Shown piece by piece: positions 48,501 through 61,000 of a stretch of DNA of 64,000 nt. Numbering within the stretch: the stretch's first letter is position 1; each line of letters opens with the position of its first letter. Made by a program: the position numbers and the translations under genes. The DNA comes from Glycine soja (Eukaryota > Streptophyta > Magnoliopsida > Fabales > Fabaceae): NCBI RefSeq assembly GCF_004193775.1, contig NC_041019.1, positions 49,885,928-49,949,927 of the forward strand. Reading direction: 5' to 3'. Below the pieces are notes generated by a model that ran no database searches, was not told where the DNA came from, and saw nothing but the letters and a program-made list of their open reading frames with translations.

Positions 48501-49555
48501 CAGGGGTCCCCGGGGGAGTGAGAAGCCTAATAACACAATAATCATAATAATTACAAATTGGGCAACCAACAGTAATCTTAATTTACTTTATTCTGTGTAT
48601 ATGCATGTAATAATTCAAAAAGCTGAATAAACACTAACCCAGCAACTAAAACATTCTAATCTGAATTAAACTGAATTGGTTATGAATTCCATCAAAGTAT
48701 ATATTTTGAGAAGAAGAAAAATTTTCAGCAATTGATCCCGGATCTATGAATAATCTGAAACAACATAAAATTGCTAATAAAGCACATAGATTTCCCTGCC
48801 ACTGAATGTGATTTCTTAGTTTTATTAGCCAAATTGAGTCTACAAACAAAGAGATCATGACAAATTTGAATAGCATACCAGTCATAATCATGCTTCCCTC
48901 CTTCTGTAGATGATAACAGATCATCAATCCCACTTCTAACCGGTTTCGCTGTTCCAACTGAGAGCCTCCCCAGTTTCACCGAAACTAAATCCACAAAAAC
49001 AAACCATCATCACACACATAATATAAAACATAGAGATCACCTAAAAAAAACAAAAAACATGGCCAAGAGGCTAGACCCTCATAATATACATTGGAAATTA
49101 ACCATAACTTAATCACAACTTTCATAATCATGCAATTCCTTCACAAATGGCAATTATCTATAATAATCATTTAACAACATTATCATCATCACCATCATCA
49201 TATTTTTGTTAACCATTACAAAACATCCTTTTCATTCCCACTAAACAAGGAATGTTTTTTCTTCTTCTTATAATTGGAAACTAGTATCAAACAAAAACAG
49301 AAGCAAGAAGAAACAAAAGTGTTGGGAGATATTAAGAATAGAGAGAAAGAAAAAAAAAAGATGGAGCAAGCAAGCACCATCTGAAGAGTCATCAGAAGAA
49401 GCAGCAAGAGCGAGGGAGCGACGGTTGTCGGAGAAAAGATCGAGGTTGTCATCGTGGTGGTGGTTGTTGTTGGCCACCCCATTAAAACTATGCCCTCTAC
49501 GGTGATGGTTGAGGGATCCCAATAGAGACTCTCTCACATTCCTACCACTCATCAT
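45541..49555 (-). CDS. Basic Ser/Pro-rich protein (BPP / FLO11-like family), 585 aa
   Basis: Member of the plant Ser/Pro-rich family often labelled FLO11-like or mucin-like. Some Arabidopsis members (BPP proteins) are described as microtubule-associated, recalled not checked. Minus-strand exons: 49378-49555, 48879-48984, 48412-48526, 46592-47548, 45541-45942 (TAA). It starts MMSGRNVRESLLGSLNHHRR. A conserved N-terminal part reads DLLSSTEGGKHDYDWLLTPP with GTPVFPS. A long low-complexity Ser/Pro/Arg region follows, with repeated SRPSTP and RPSSPSP blocks (about residues 150-330) and PPDFPLETPPNLRTTLPDRP. Then come GFGRTISKKSLDMAIKHMDIR and an acidic tail ending PEPFGLL. No signal peptide or transmembrane segment, so cytoplasmic or cytoskeletal location is likely. 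The frame is intact and all donors are GT. ATG 49552 is an alternative start. Confidence 0.88.
46060..46298. mobile_element. MITE-like element, copy B, in an intron of the Ser/Pro-rich gene
   Basis: Terminal inverted repeats CTGTTTGGATAAA (left, 46061) and TTTATCCAAACAG (right end about 46297). The interior has AGCATAAGCTAAAATCAAC and its inverted partner GTTGATTTTAGCTTATGG, so it could fold into a near-complete hairpin of about 240 bp. Confidence 0.75.
47778..48033. mobile_element. MITE-like element, copy C, in an intron of the Ser/Pro-rich gene
   Basis: The left end GATCCTGTTTGGATAAAC and right end TTTATTCAAATAGGACCT are inverted matches. The interior CATAAGCTAAAATCAACTTA matches copy B. 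About 255 bp, no coding capacity. The right end is more decayed than in copy B. Confidence 0.7.
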
Positions 49556-52084
49556 TCTCAACAAGATCTAAAACAACTGCATCACACAAAAACAACACCA
49601 CTCACTCTCTCATGTTTCATGTTCCATGTTTAGATCTATCTCAAGTGCTTTTCTTCCATGTTGTGCTCTCATTGTGTGTTAAGATTAGATGGGGTGGTGT
49701 CAGAGAGAACTAAAAAAATCACACACACCCACATGGCTTCTTTCTCAGCCCCACTTTCCCTCCTTCTTCCTTCTTCTTCTCCATAATACTATTATTTCAT
49801 TCGTCAAAAATCCAACACCAAAGATCTCATCTTTGTTTGAGAGACACACTTACTATTTACAAAGTGAAATAATAATGCCCCATCCGCACATGGCATGGGA
49901 TCGAGGTTCCCTTGTCCCTTATGTTGTGCTGCTTTTGTGGACTTCTCGTGCTTCCAGCTTCCTTAATCCTTTAGTGTTATTATTATTTTACTTTTTTTTT
50001 TACATTTTTTTTAAAACCACGTATATTTTTCTGTCGAAATAATCTTGTTTGAGTTGATAGAATTATTATATACTAACAAAATTTTCACCCTAAGTATTTA
50101 ATAAAGTTATATATCTAAAACTTTAATCGATATTGATGGTTCAGGCATAACAACTCCAAAACAATTAATCCTAGTGTTTGATGATATTTTTTTTTTTTTA
50201 CATTACTATTCATTTCTACTTCTAGATTCGCTTGAATTGGTGATTGGTGCAGGAGAATCTTGTTATGCAACAACATTGACACTTCATGTTACCGCTACTC
50301 TACATGGACATTACCTTGCAGCAGCACGTGAGTTCCACTGTTGTTGAAATTGCATCTCGTCCTTGGATATATTCAGCCTCTTTTTTCTAACCCATTTAAG
50401 GTTTTGTAAAAATCATTGGAAAAATATGTCATGGTCTAGGATATAGCCACATAGGGTATGATAGCTATGATTCACATTGTCATGCTACATTATCAATCAT
50501 TTGATGCTTTATACCGTCCGTTAATTCAATTGATGTAGAAAATTAATATGTATTGTCAGATAATAAATATTAGGATTTAATTTAGAGAAAAATACAAAGA
50601 TTATGCATTAAGAGGGAACAACTTCACCCACATGATGTAACACAGGTGATAAGTAGTATCTTTAAGCATATTTTAGTAATAATGTAAAATATTTCATGAT
50701 TTTGACTGTGTTGATATCTTATTATAAGAAAAAGAACTGTAAGATATTTTTACATTATTGATGAATCATAAATTTTTATGCATAAATTAAACTTTAAACT
50801 TAAATTATTTTAAAGTAAATGGATTTCTTTTCTTTTACCTAGCTTGTGGGAAATAATTCATTTATGTAGAAAAACCCACACATTACCTATACGCGCTTAC
50901 ATGAGTTGTTGACGAGTGAAGCGGTCATTAATAAAAAACAATAATGTGTTATTGGTAAGCTAAGTGTGTGATATGATATGCAATTAATTGATAATTTATT
51001 CGTCATTAATTAATGCACGAAAGTTGTGAAATTCATACACATATAAGAATGTTAACATAAGTGTTACCTTTTTCCTCAGGAAACTTGAGTCTTTGGCTAT
51101 CTTTAGAAGTTAGAAACGTTGTGTGGCCGTGAGAGAAAAAAAAAGAGAGGAGACTTTTAAGGTTGTGTTGTTATTTTAATATTCTTAACCATTTTGGTGT
51201 CAATGAATGGACCCACTTTCAATTCCAATGGCATTGTGTTGTTATTATTTTGTGGGTATTGCTAGAGAAGGTTGCTAATATAAGTCGCATTCACAAAAGG
51301 TGAAGTGTTTCTTAACCCCCCTCAACCACTTTAATATTATATGCATTCAATTATTGTAAAATAATCGTAATTTTTTGTTTTTGCTTGCATGATGATAATT
51401 CAGAGACAACAGAGTAAGTGAGATGAAGTCCTATAGAATAAAAACTTGGGTCCTTTCTTTAATTCTTTCACTGGAATATCATTTTTAAGGTGCATTTTTT
51501 AGAGACGTTGCAACTACCGTTAGCTCTAACGCACCAACCTAATTGTCTTTTCTTTCCTTTTATGACATATACCTACGAGTAGTTTCAATTTTAATGACTA
51601 GTTTTTAAACACTACTATATCAAAGACAGTATGTAGGTTTTAGGGCTAAGAGAAATAGAAATGTGTAAAGTTAATTGATTGGATAAGAGTGAATTGAAGG
51701 AAAGACAAAGGAATTTGAGTGTTTTTAGTCCATTCCAAAAATTTGTCCTTCCGCGAAGAAAATATTTTTTTTAATATTAATCCTTTTTAATTTCAAACCC
51801 ATGGCTGAAAAAGCAATGTATACAAATTTTACTTTTTTTTTATCTTTCTTTCATTCATTTAAATAAATAAAAAAACTTATTATTTCTATCCATCTAAAGT
51901 ATACATTTTTACAAAAAAAATTCTCTTCATATTTCTTCCCTTAAATAAACACTATAGGAAATTGGATCTAGTGGTAAATAATATCTTTCTAAAGAAAGAT
52001 GAAAGTTTCCGTCACAAAAATGATATTGTGGGTTTTTAGAGAATTAAACTATAATATAAAAGTAAGTTGAGAGAGAGAAAATAA

Positions 52085-52156
<72 letters not shown>

Positions 52157-53500
52157 GGAATAAAATATTTTAGAAAACACACAGTTAATTTAATAAACAA
52201 AAGATAGATAATGTGATTACAACTAATTATAGTTACCTAACTTAATTTTATTAATCATCGTCTTAATTGTTAAAATATTTTTTAAAAAAAATATGTAAAA
52301 GATTGTATTTTATATTTATATTTATTTATTTATTTTAATCATTGCCCTTATAAGGCTAATGATTAGCCACACCGAACTTAAATCAATGGCGAAGATTTTT
52401 TATGGGTGAAAGCATTAATTATTCCTAGAACAGGTTAGAATTTCTATTGAAGAACTACCTGTTTTGAAATATAATTTCTATTTCAAGAACAACTACAAGA
52501 CGGACCTTAATCGTGATTTTTTCATCCTTTTATTTAGCATCCATGGGAAGTTTGTAGTAAAAATGTAAAACACTAATTTAGAAAATGAATGTCGTTTTCG
52601 GACCAAGCGGCCTCGCGTGTCATTACAAACTTAAATCTTTAATAATTTTAATTTTAGTTTTGCTATCTATTTTTTGAAGGGTAATAGTTAAGAAATTAAA
52701 TGTAATTTTTTATTTATTAAAAGCGTGACATTTAATGTTATTAGTACATTTTAATCACGATTTTAGTAAATTTTTTCTATTGTTGATTTTTTCAATTATT
52801 ATTATTCTTGAATGAGAATCAAATTATCCAAGGAATAACTTTTAATAGTTATTGAGCTGGAAGATACCAAGCTCATCTCAGTACTTCTAACTAGTTATTA
52901 GCTTTTGGTTAAGGAATATTCTGATTAAAAAAAACAACTTTTAATAGTTACTATGTTTACTAACTCTTTGTGTATATTATTTTTTAATAGTTCATCGTTA
53001 AATCAATTTTTTAGTAAATTAAGTCTATATTTTTTTATTTTAAAAATTTGAAGTTATTTGATATTTTATTAAATAAATTAATTTATAAAAATACAAGAAA
53101 ATGTTCATGATAAGATTATTTAGTTACAAGTGTATGATGAAAAATATATAGTTACAAATGTTTAATTTATAATAATACCAAAATATGAATGATTAACGTT
53201 ATGTTCGGTAATGGTTATTTTATTAGTTGAAAAAATTTACCTCATTTATTATTCTTTTATCATTTTATACTTTTCAAATATTTTAATCGTTAAATTATCA
53301 AACACTTATATTTTAATAAATTAGTTTTTAAGCTTTTAACTAAAAGCTAACTTTTCAATTAATTTTTCTCAACAAAACCTAAATTATTAAACTTTAATAT
53401 ATACCAAAAGGTTATTAAATGGAGTAACAATATCAATAGTTACTCTTTGGACTTTTTTTTTATATTCAACGGGACTATTATACTGTGACAAACAGGGAGT
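49556..53500. other. Promoter side of the Ser/Pro-rich gene and AT-rich intergenic DNA
   Basis: The leader and promoter of the minus-strand Ser/Pro-rich gene occupy roughly 49556-49900. Beyond that no gene is recognised. The stretch at about 53200-53395 has MITE-like inverted ends (TATGTTCGGTAA versus CAACAAAACCTAA) and AGCTTTTAACTAAAAGCT inside it, suggesting one more small element. Confidence 0.45.
52087..52153. repeat. (AT)33 microsatellite
   Basis: An uninterrupted 67-bp AT dinucleotide run, likely length-polymorphic and prone to assembly error. Confidence 0.97.
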
Positions 53501-53596
53501 CAATAGTCTTAAAATTAAAGATCAACAAAGTTGAACTTTTCTCTCTTCTTTTTGGTTCATCTTCTCTCTTTTTTCTTGAACTTTTCTCTCTCTTTG

Positions 53597-53770
53597 GTTC
53601 GTCATTCTCTGCAATGGTAGCAACCGTTTGGAATCAATCACGAAAGCCACGACGGCAAGCCAGTTAGCCGCGCCGAGAGAAGATATAACCAACCGCATTG
53701 CGCGCTTTAGCATGTGAAGTTCCGTGTTGCTCATGCTATTGCCAATGTCAAGCACCGTCATGAGATCCAT
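53597..53770 (-). pseudogene. Fragment of a VWA-domain (RING/VWA family) protein
   Basis: The minus strand reads MDLMTVLDIGNSMSNTEL, then LKRAMRLVISSLGAANWLAVVAF and KRLLPLQRMT, the start of a von Willebrand A domain as in plant C3HC4-RING/VWA proteins. The MIDAS-like D-I-G-N-S is present. A TAG lies in frame four codons upstream of the ATG, the RING part is absent, and the frame runs into low-complexity CT-rich repeats near 53590. It is therefore only about 58 residues of a roughly 700-residue family. It directly abuts the ELO-like fragment. Confidence 0.8.
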
Positions 53771-53780
53771 CGGAGGCCGC

Positions 53781-54151
53781 CACTAATGTCCAGAAGCGAT
53801 AGCTGTACATAACAGAGAACACGAGCGTGGTGAAGAGGATCGCGAGAACTTGGAAAGATTGCGAGAACTCGAGCCACAGGAAAGACATGAAGGTAGAAAT
53901 CGCATGGTAGAAGAGCTGAAAAAAATGAGCTTACGATGTCGTAGGACGACAATGACGATTCTCAACATGTGAAGGAAACGCGAGAGGTAGAAAATGTAGG
54001 ACCAGAAAAAAACACAACCAGAGGGACGCGTCCCAAGGGGGAAACATAGCAGCCACCGGAGCGGGGTCTTGTAGCGCCGCTAGAGCCACGACGTCTCTTT
54101 GATTTTGGCGGCGATAGAGACCAAGAGGCCGACAAATATGGTGGCAGAGAT
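53781..54151 (-). pseudogene. Fragment of an ELO/HOS3-like fatty-acid elongase-type gene
   Basis: The minus strand reads ISATIFVGLLVSIAAKIKE, then TSWL-stop-RRYKTPL and RWLLCFPLGTRPSG, FFWSYIFYLSRFLHM. After a frame change it reads SFLWLEFSQSFQVLAIL and YRFWTLV. These match the central part of plant ELO (GNS1/SUR4-like) membrane proteins, with the FxxSxFLHxxRT-like core. Two breaks: TAG at 54080-54082 (expected Trp) and a frameshift near the T-run at about 53920. The histidine-rich catalytic region is not recognisable, so it is a dead fragment. Confidence 0.78.
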
Positions 54152-56059
54152 AATTAAAAATGAAAAGGAGGATTCTAAATATGAGAAGGTTGAATTACTT
54201 ACTCTGAATTTGAAGCCTTTTTTTTGAAGAGGGAGAGGTTGAGCTTAGGGGAGAGAAGAGAATTTGGGTTTGACTTGTTGATTTTGGTTTGAAATCTGAG
54301 GTTGTCATTTGGTAGTAATTCTGTGATTGTTGAAGAGAAGAGAGAGATCGTATTCAAACACATAATTTTAAATTAAAGCATTTAAAATTCTCAGAATTTA
54401 AAATCCTTTAAAATTTTAAACTACCTCATCCAAACATACTCTCAAGAAATATTTTAATACTTTTATTATCATTATTATTCATCCATGTTCTTTTGTAATT
54501 ATTACATTAAACTGTGTTACATCTTGAACCAAGTTTGGTCTAATATAATAAAATTACAGTTGCATATAAAAAATATATTTTTATAATTAAATAATTATTT
54601 ACAAGCCATATTTATCTACTATAATAATTCCAACTTAGTTTAAAAAATTTATATAAAATTTAACTTTATAATAATAATAATAATAAATGTCTACCGACCA
54701 TATCGGTGTGAAATAGAAATGAAATCCAATGGGGGAACAGAAAGAGAAAATGACATGGTTAGCGTAAGTTGAAATAAGCAAGTGCATATTAATAGCTAGC
54801 AAAGTGATTGATCCGCAAAAAATGGATTGAAAATGATATTAGAACAAACCAAGATATGAATTATATGAATCATATGATGGATATTGTATTTATTCATTTA
54901 TTGAGCACACGTTACATGGACTCCCCCAAGACAATGCATTGCAGAGTTACATGTTGCGTCCAGTGTCAGTGATTGCGATCGAGTGCGTGGCGACTCTTTT
55001 AAATCTTGACCCTCCTATGTTCCATGCATGTGCACCCTTTTTGGCTCATGTCATTCCAATGCATTCTAATTTGACTAGCTTTTCAACATTTTTCCACTCT
55101 CTATATAAAAAATTATGTGACTACACTGCGAGTACGAATGGAGGTTGATTTAACAAAACTATATATAGTCTTCCGCCACATAGTGAATTCGAGTTTGAAT
55201 CATGATGAATCTAAAAACTTTTATGCTGTGAATTAAAGCAGTATTTTTATACATAAAATTGTGGGAAACAATACTTATAGTATAGATCCACTTTTTTATA
55301 CTACATTTCAAATTATGAGAGTAATTTATAATTATACCTGTATATTAATTTCACCGAGAAAAAATTTCAAGTTTGTGGGACGAGCAATTAAAAATCCATT
55401 ATGTATATTTTTCATAAAAAGTTTGAATCTCTCGTTGAGATATGTGTGCGGTTGTTTCTGGAACAAGATTGTTTCTAATAAAAAAAAATTTGAATAAAAA
55501 AAGGTATTGTGAAATTGAGACCAAGACAAAGCAAAACAACAAGGGCAACAATTATAATGGTACCACATGCAGGACCAGCGCATTATTCATTACAAGATAT
55601 CCATTAATTTTTCTATTTTTCTATTGTGGTAGAAGAATCAAGAATAGAAGAGTACATTTTAAAAAAAAATGACAAAAGCATTAATTAAGAGGCTTTCCGA
55701 GGAATACTGGCTGGGTTGATTTAGATAATGTTGAACAATCGAATTTTGACCACTCTCCACTACCTTGTGATCCAACAGAGCAGTCCCTTTAAATGATGTT
55801 TCAAGTACAGGGGATGAATTTTGGATATGCTAACTTTGACAATTTTCTATGTTTCTTGTCATCACTCGTCACGTGTGGTTCGTTTGAAGCAAAGAGATGC
55901 ATGTGTGTAGAGAGGATAGGCCACGTAAAAGTGGAAAGAGTGTCCATGATCCAACATACAAGTAAATCATGAATATATTTGTGATGAATGCCTATACAAA
56001 ATGTTGGTGCACATACGATAACTGTGTTATCATGTTTTATATTTGAGACATACTAAATA
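54152..56059. other. Gene-free stretch
   Basis: AT-rich DNA with no ORF of coding character. The GA-rich piece at about 54220-54350 borders the pseudogene chimera and may belong to the same insertion. Confidence 0.4.
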
Positions 56060-56275
56060 ATGATAGATTATACTAGCGTGATGAAAACAATAATGATAGT
56101 GTCTATGATAATGATAACAATGATGATAAGGACAATGATGGAGGTTGTTGTGATAGAGACGACAATAGTAATGATGGTGACATTAATAATTAAGGTTGTA
56201 ACATTTGTGATGGTGTTTGTGATAACAACAATGATGGTTGTAGTGGGGGAGGTAGAGGGTGGAAGAGAGTGAAAG
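56060..56275. repeat. ATGATA/ATGATG low-complexity tract
   Basis: About 215 bp of imperfect ATGATA, ATGATG and ACAATG triplet repeats, open in more than one frame only because of the repeat. No gene is inferred. Confidence 0.7.
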
Positions 56276-56525
56276 CAACTATCCTATCCTATTGGTTTCT
56301 AACCTAGCTTCATCCTTTGGATAAAAAAATATATTATTTAAGTAATTTTACATAAAAAAATAGAGAAGTGTACTTAACAAATGTGGAGTATAAATAGCAA
56401 GACAGACATGATTTAGTTTCTTGGGTCTTAACAACAAAAATTAAATAACACAAATATCCTCAACACAACTAAGATAGTTGTTATTCTCACACCCCTTATA
56501 TCTAAGTTCATCTCCCACTTCTAAC

Positions 56526-57855
56526 GGGAGTTTTACCCTTCAAGGGTATTTTTTATTCGATTTTTTCATATCAAGGCCATTTTCAAAATATTTAAAAAAA
56601 GAAGATAAGTCATAATAGGTATTACAACTTATGCATTACAAGTTGTAATATCTATTACAATTTATTATTTATTTATTTTTAATTAAAACCGTAAAATTAT
56701 TTACGATTTCAATATAATTTTTTGTTATTTACGACTTCAACTTTAAATTTGTTTTGATTTTACGAATTTGAAATTGTAATGTTTTTTTTAAATATTTTAA
56801 GTGCTTTATATTTTTTTTTTATATATTTTACTTGTATTTTCTTCTTTTTTTCAATTTTTTTAAAATGGTAAATAATTTTATTTATTTGATTATTAAATAA
56901 GAATTTTTAAGTTTAATTGTTATTAATTTTATTTAATATCTTGTATATTTTTAAAATATTGTTTTATTTAAAATATTTTATATAGTTTTGTTAATATTTT
57001 TTTATTGAATATATTTTGTATAAATTTAGACAATCTTCTAATAAAAAGAAATACTAAAATTTTAAAACATTTTAATTTAAAAATTCAAGACATTTAAATA
57101 AAAATTACATGTTTTTAACAAAAGAATTAATAATGAGATGATATTACACAGAGTTTTAAAATAATGAACTTTGAACTTGGTGCAACAAGATGAGAGATCT
57201 CAACAATATTTAGAAAAACTCATTGTAAAATATCATCTTATTATTATTATTTTTTGTTAAAAAAATATATAATTTTTTATTTAAATGTCTTGGTTTCTTA
57301 AATTAAAATATCTCTTTTTAATTTTAATATCTCTTTTTTTTAAATATTATCTAAATTTTAAATATAAAAAATATATTAAATAAAAAATATTAAAAAAATA
57401 TATAACATATTAAATAAAATCATAAAAAATGTACTAGATATTAAATAAAATTAATAACAATTAAAATTAAAAATACTTATTTAATAATTAAATAAATAAA
57501 ATTATTTACCATTAAAAAAAACAAAAAAAGAAAATAGAAGTCAAGTATATAAAAAATATAAAACACGTAAAATATTTAAAAAAATTACGATTTTAATGTC
57601 CTAAAATATAGGAAAAAGCTTACAATTTTAAAGTTGTAAAAAAATAAAATCTGAGAACTTTAAAGTCATAAATAAAAAAAATTACACTAAAATTATAAAT
57701 ATATTATGATTTTAGTTAAAAATAAATAAATAAATAATAAGTAGTAATACGATGTATAATTGAGAAGTGGTAAATAACAAGACTTGTTACGACTATCTTT
57801 TTTAAAATAGTTTGAAACGAGAATAAAAAGAAAAAACCTGAATAGTAAAACTCCC
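56526..57855. mobile_element. 1.33-kb foldback / Mutator-like element directly upstream of COQ2
   Basis: Begins GGGAGTTTTACCCTTCAAGG and ends with the inverted counterpart CCTGAATAGTAAAACTCCC. Flanks ACTTCTAAC (56517-56525) and ACTTTTAAC (57856-57864) form a 9-bp target duplication with one mismatch. The two arms are complementary over most of their length and meet near 57190: ACATTTAAATAAAAATTA and its partner TATTTAAATGTCTTG lie on either side. No coding capacity. It ends about 165 bp before the COQ2 ATG. Confidence 0.85.
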
Positions 57856-57864
57856 ACTTTTAAC

Positions 57865-58019
57865 TGCCTTTCTCCGCCGTCGCATCGTTGCTGTCATACA
57901 CCGCTGCCCCCGCCCATGTTGCACCTCCTTCCTCCATTTTTCAGTTTTTCTCCACTGTGCATCAGAATCCACTTTTCATGTATTCTAGAGCGTTCAATTT
58001 GAAGAGTTGCATTTGAGAA
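57865..58019 (+). promoter_or_regulatory. COQ2 leader with two overlapping upstream ORFs
   Basis: Only 155 bp separate the foldback element (plus target duplication) from the COQ2 ATG. Within it, ATG 57916 opens a 28-codon ORF ending at 58002. ATG 57978 opens a 12-codon ORF (MYSRAFNLKSCI) ending at 58016, three bases before the main ATG. Whether either is in the mRNA depends on the unknown transcription start. Confidence 0.5.
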
Positions 58020-61000
58020 ATGGCATCGGCTTTGATCTCGCGTTCTTCGCGTAGGTTTCTCAAACCTTGTTCTTCTTCGGTATCTCTTTACCCTGCCATC
58101 TTCAATCCTGTGATTTCTTCTCAACAATCGGCAAGCCAAAACCCCTCTCAAAATCCCCCATTCAAGCTACCCCAGCTCCAAAGTTTCAATTTTGAGTTCC
58201 GTAAAACTACTGGGTCTCTCTCAAGTTTCCACCTTGTTGCGCACGTGTCCACGTGGCCTTCCAAGGAGAACAAGAACCACCAAAGTGGTGGTAATGTGAG
58301 TAGTAGTTGGGTTGAATTGTACTTGCCTAGGAAGGTTCAGCCCTATGCTCGCCTTGCTCGCCTTGATAAGCCAATTGGGACATGGTTGCTTCTATGGCCT
58401 TGTATGTGGTAAGAGTTCCTTATTCACTTAAGAATGCTTGCTTTCACATTCATTCACAAAACTCAGAAATGAACTTCATTGCTAATTGGAAATAGAGTAG
58501 AAGTAAGCATGCCGTGTCGTTTTTACATTGTCAACTAATCAGAAATCATCCTTGGTGTGACTTTTTAAGATAGATGACTGTTTGTGATTAGATGATAGTG
58601 TAAAAGGATTTTTAAAATTGTTAGTGCATGTATTATCTATTCTTGGAAATGTGTAGATATTGAATTGTTGTAACACCTGTGACATTGGTGATGAGTTGAG
58701 AAAAGTTCAAGCTCCTTTTTTGTATTGCAACCTAGTTGCTATATATGCCTACATTATTATTCTTTCACCTCTGATAAATTTTAAATTCCTACATGACAAT
58801 TCTGTTGATCTAGCGGTTGTTTCGTTTTCGTGTCTGATTGGCAATGGATGTGGAAGCTACAACTTGTATCATCAGGTTAAACGCATGTAGAGTGCCATTA
58901 TGATGTGCAACGAAACACACACCCAAGAAATTCACCATTTGTTGAAATCCTATTCTCTCTGTTTTTTTTTTTTTTTTTGTAATGTTTCTCATTTTTCATG
59001 CTTTAGGTCAATTACCCTGGCTGCTACCCCAGGTCACCTTCCTGATTTTAAAATGTTGGCTCTGTTTGGATGTGGGGCTTTGCTTTTAAGAGGTGCCGGA
59101 TGTACTATTAATGATCTCCTTGATCGGGATATTGATACAATGGCAAGTGTTACGTCTTTTTAGTTGCATTGTTTTTTATAGGATATGCCAATATTGCAAT
59201 TCTGTGTTGCAAATCACTGTAACAGGGTTGTGTATGTGTTTGACTAGTATAATAGGTACTGATTGGAGAATGAACTGAAAACTAAGTCATGCCAAGTGTA
59301 TGGCTTTAACATTTCATATGGCCTGTAAGTTCATCTTTATTTTTTATACTTTGTATTAAAAATAATTCTTTTTCTCCTTGCCTATCATGTTTCAAATACG
59401 GTTAAATTATCAATTTACCGGCATGAAACTTCCTTATTTTCTTTTGCTCATACCCCACCCCATCTTTTTTGTTTTGGCCTGATACAGGGGGATTTGTTGT
59501 CCTCCTTTCTTCCTACTTAACCTTCCTGTCATTGAACTATTTTTATTGATAAAAAAGTTGTATTTACTAGATTGTGTAGGTCTAAGTGATGGATAAGAGG
59601 ATTGGATTAGGATTCCATGCCCAAAAAGTTGCAAGAATCAGTTCCTAATGAGCATATCAAAGCCCAAATTAATTCAACTCGTTATTTCACATCCATTAGG
59701 TTAACACTAGAGACATCGGATGCTGTCTTATTTAATTTGTTTTTACTGCTATGACATTATCTTTGTGATTTTGTTTTGGTAAAAACACTTCACATTTACT
59801 AAGCATATGATTGCATCATTTGCATGTGGTGTTGTACTTCTTCCATTTAGCCTTTTCAGAAATGCTTCAGTTTGTTTTCCCCATCATAATTGATCTAAGA
59901 ATTTATGTTATGAATGATGTTGTGGAATGCAGGTAGAACGGACAAAGTTGAGACCTGTGGCAAGTGGTCTTTTGACACCATTTCAAGGACTTTGTTTTCT
60001 TGGTTTTCAATTACTTTTGGGTCTTGGGATTCTTCTACAACTGAATAATTATAGGTTAGTGTTAATTTTGAATTTTAAAAATGAATCAGGGTCTATCTTT
60101 GTTATGTTGGGGCTTTAGACACTTCAATTTGTAGTATCTCAATTAGTTATGCAAAGATAGAATCTTCCTGCCTGGAACTTTGATCTGTGTTGCATGTCCT
60201 TGATTGTGGCTGTGCAACCTCGATTGGTAAAGCTAGCAACACCAAATACTTTTGATGTTTTATAGGATTAAATACTATAGAGTTATTGAGGAAAATCAAC
60301 CAAGATTCTTCTCCAGAACACGCCTTTTATCTACTAAAAATAGGAGGAAAGTAGGTTAAAAGGATATGAACAGAAACATGGAAGACCATCTACTTTAAAC
60401 TTTTTCCACTTAAAGTGGAGGAAAAAGGTGACTTTCTATATTAAATTGCTTAATTTCACAATGAGTGTCTGCGTTTCCTCCATGTCAGCCGTGGCCAAAA
60501 ATTGATTCAATTGTTTGATAAGAAAACACTGTTATGTGGGAGCAATGAAGACATGGCATTGCTATATCCATTACCAAATGCTATCTTAGAAAGGAGATAT
60601 ACTGCTATGCATCCTAGAAAACACTGTCATGTACAAGATAAAGATTCATCCCCCCTTTTTTTAATGATGATCACTTTGGTTAAAAAAATGCTTTCTTTTT
60701 TTCATTTTCAATTCACTTTTTAATTATAAAAGTGTTGCTTTGTTTTCATTTTATTTTTTTTTTCAAATATTTGTATAGGAATCAGGGAAAATGATAAAAA
60801 AAGTTAGTTTCATTGTTTCCTACACAATTTTTTTAAAATAAAATGAAAAGAATGTGATATGTTTTTGTATTTAAAAGTGAAAATAAGAAACAAAAACAGA
60901 AGATATTTTCTCAAAGTAAATAGCTCCAAATTTTGCCTCTTCACATGACTTGCAAGTGTTATGCATCCTTCTACTTGAATTTCCATGTTATCAATATTTC

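Noticed and set aside
56060..56272. Plus-strand open frame of Met/Ile/Val repeats
   Set aside because: A product of the ATGATA/ATGATG low-complexity tract, open in several frames.
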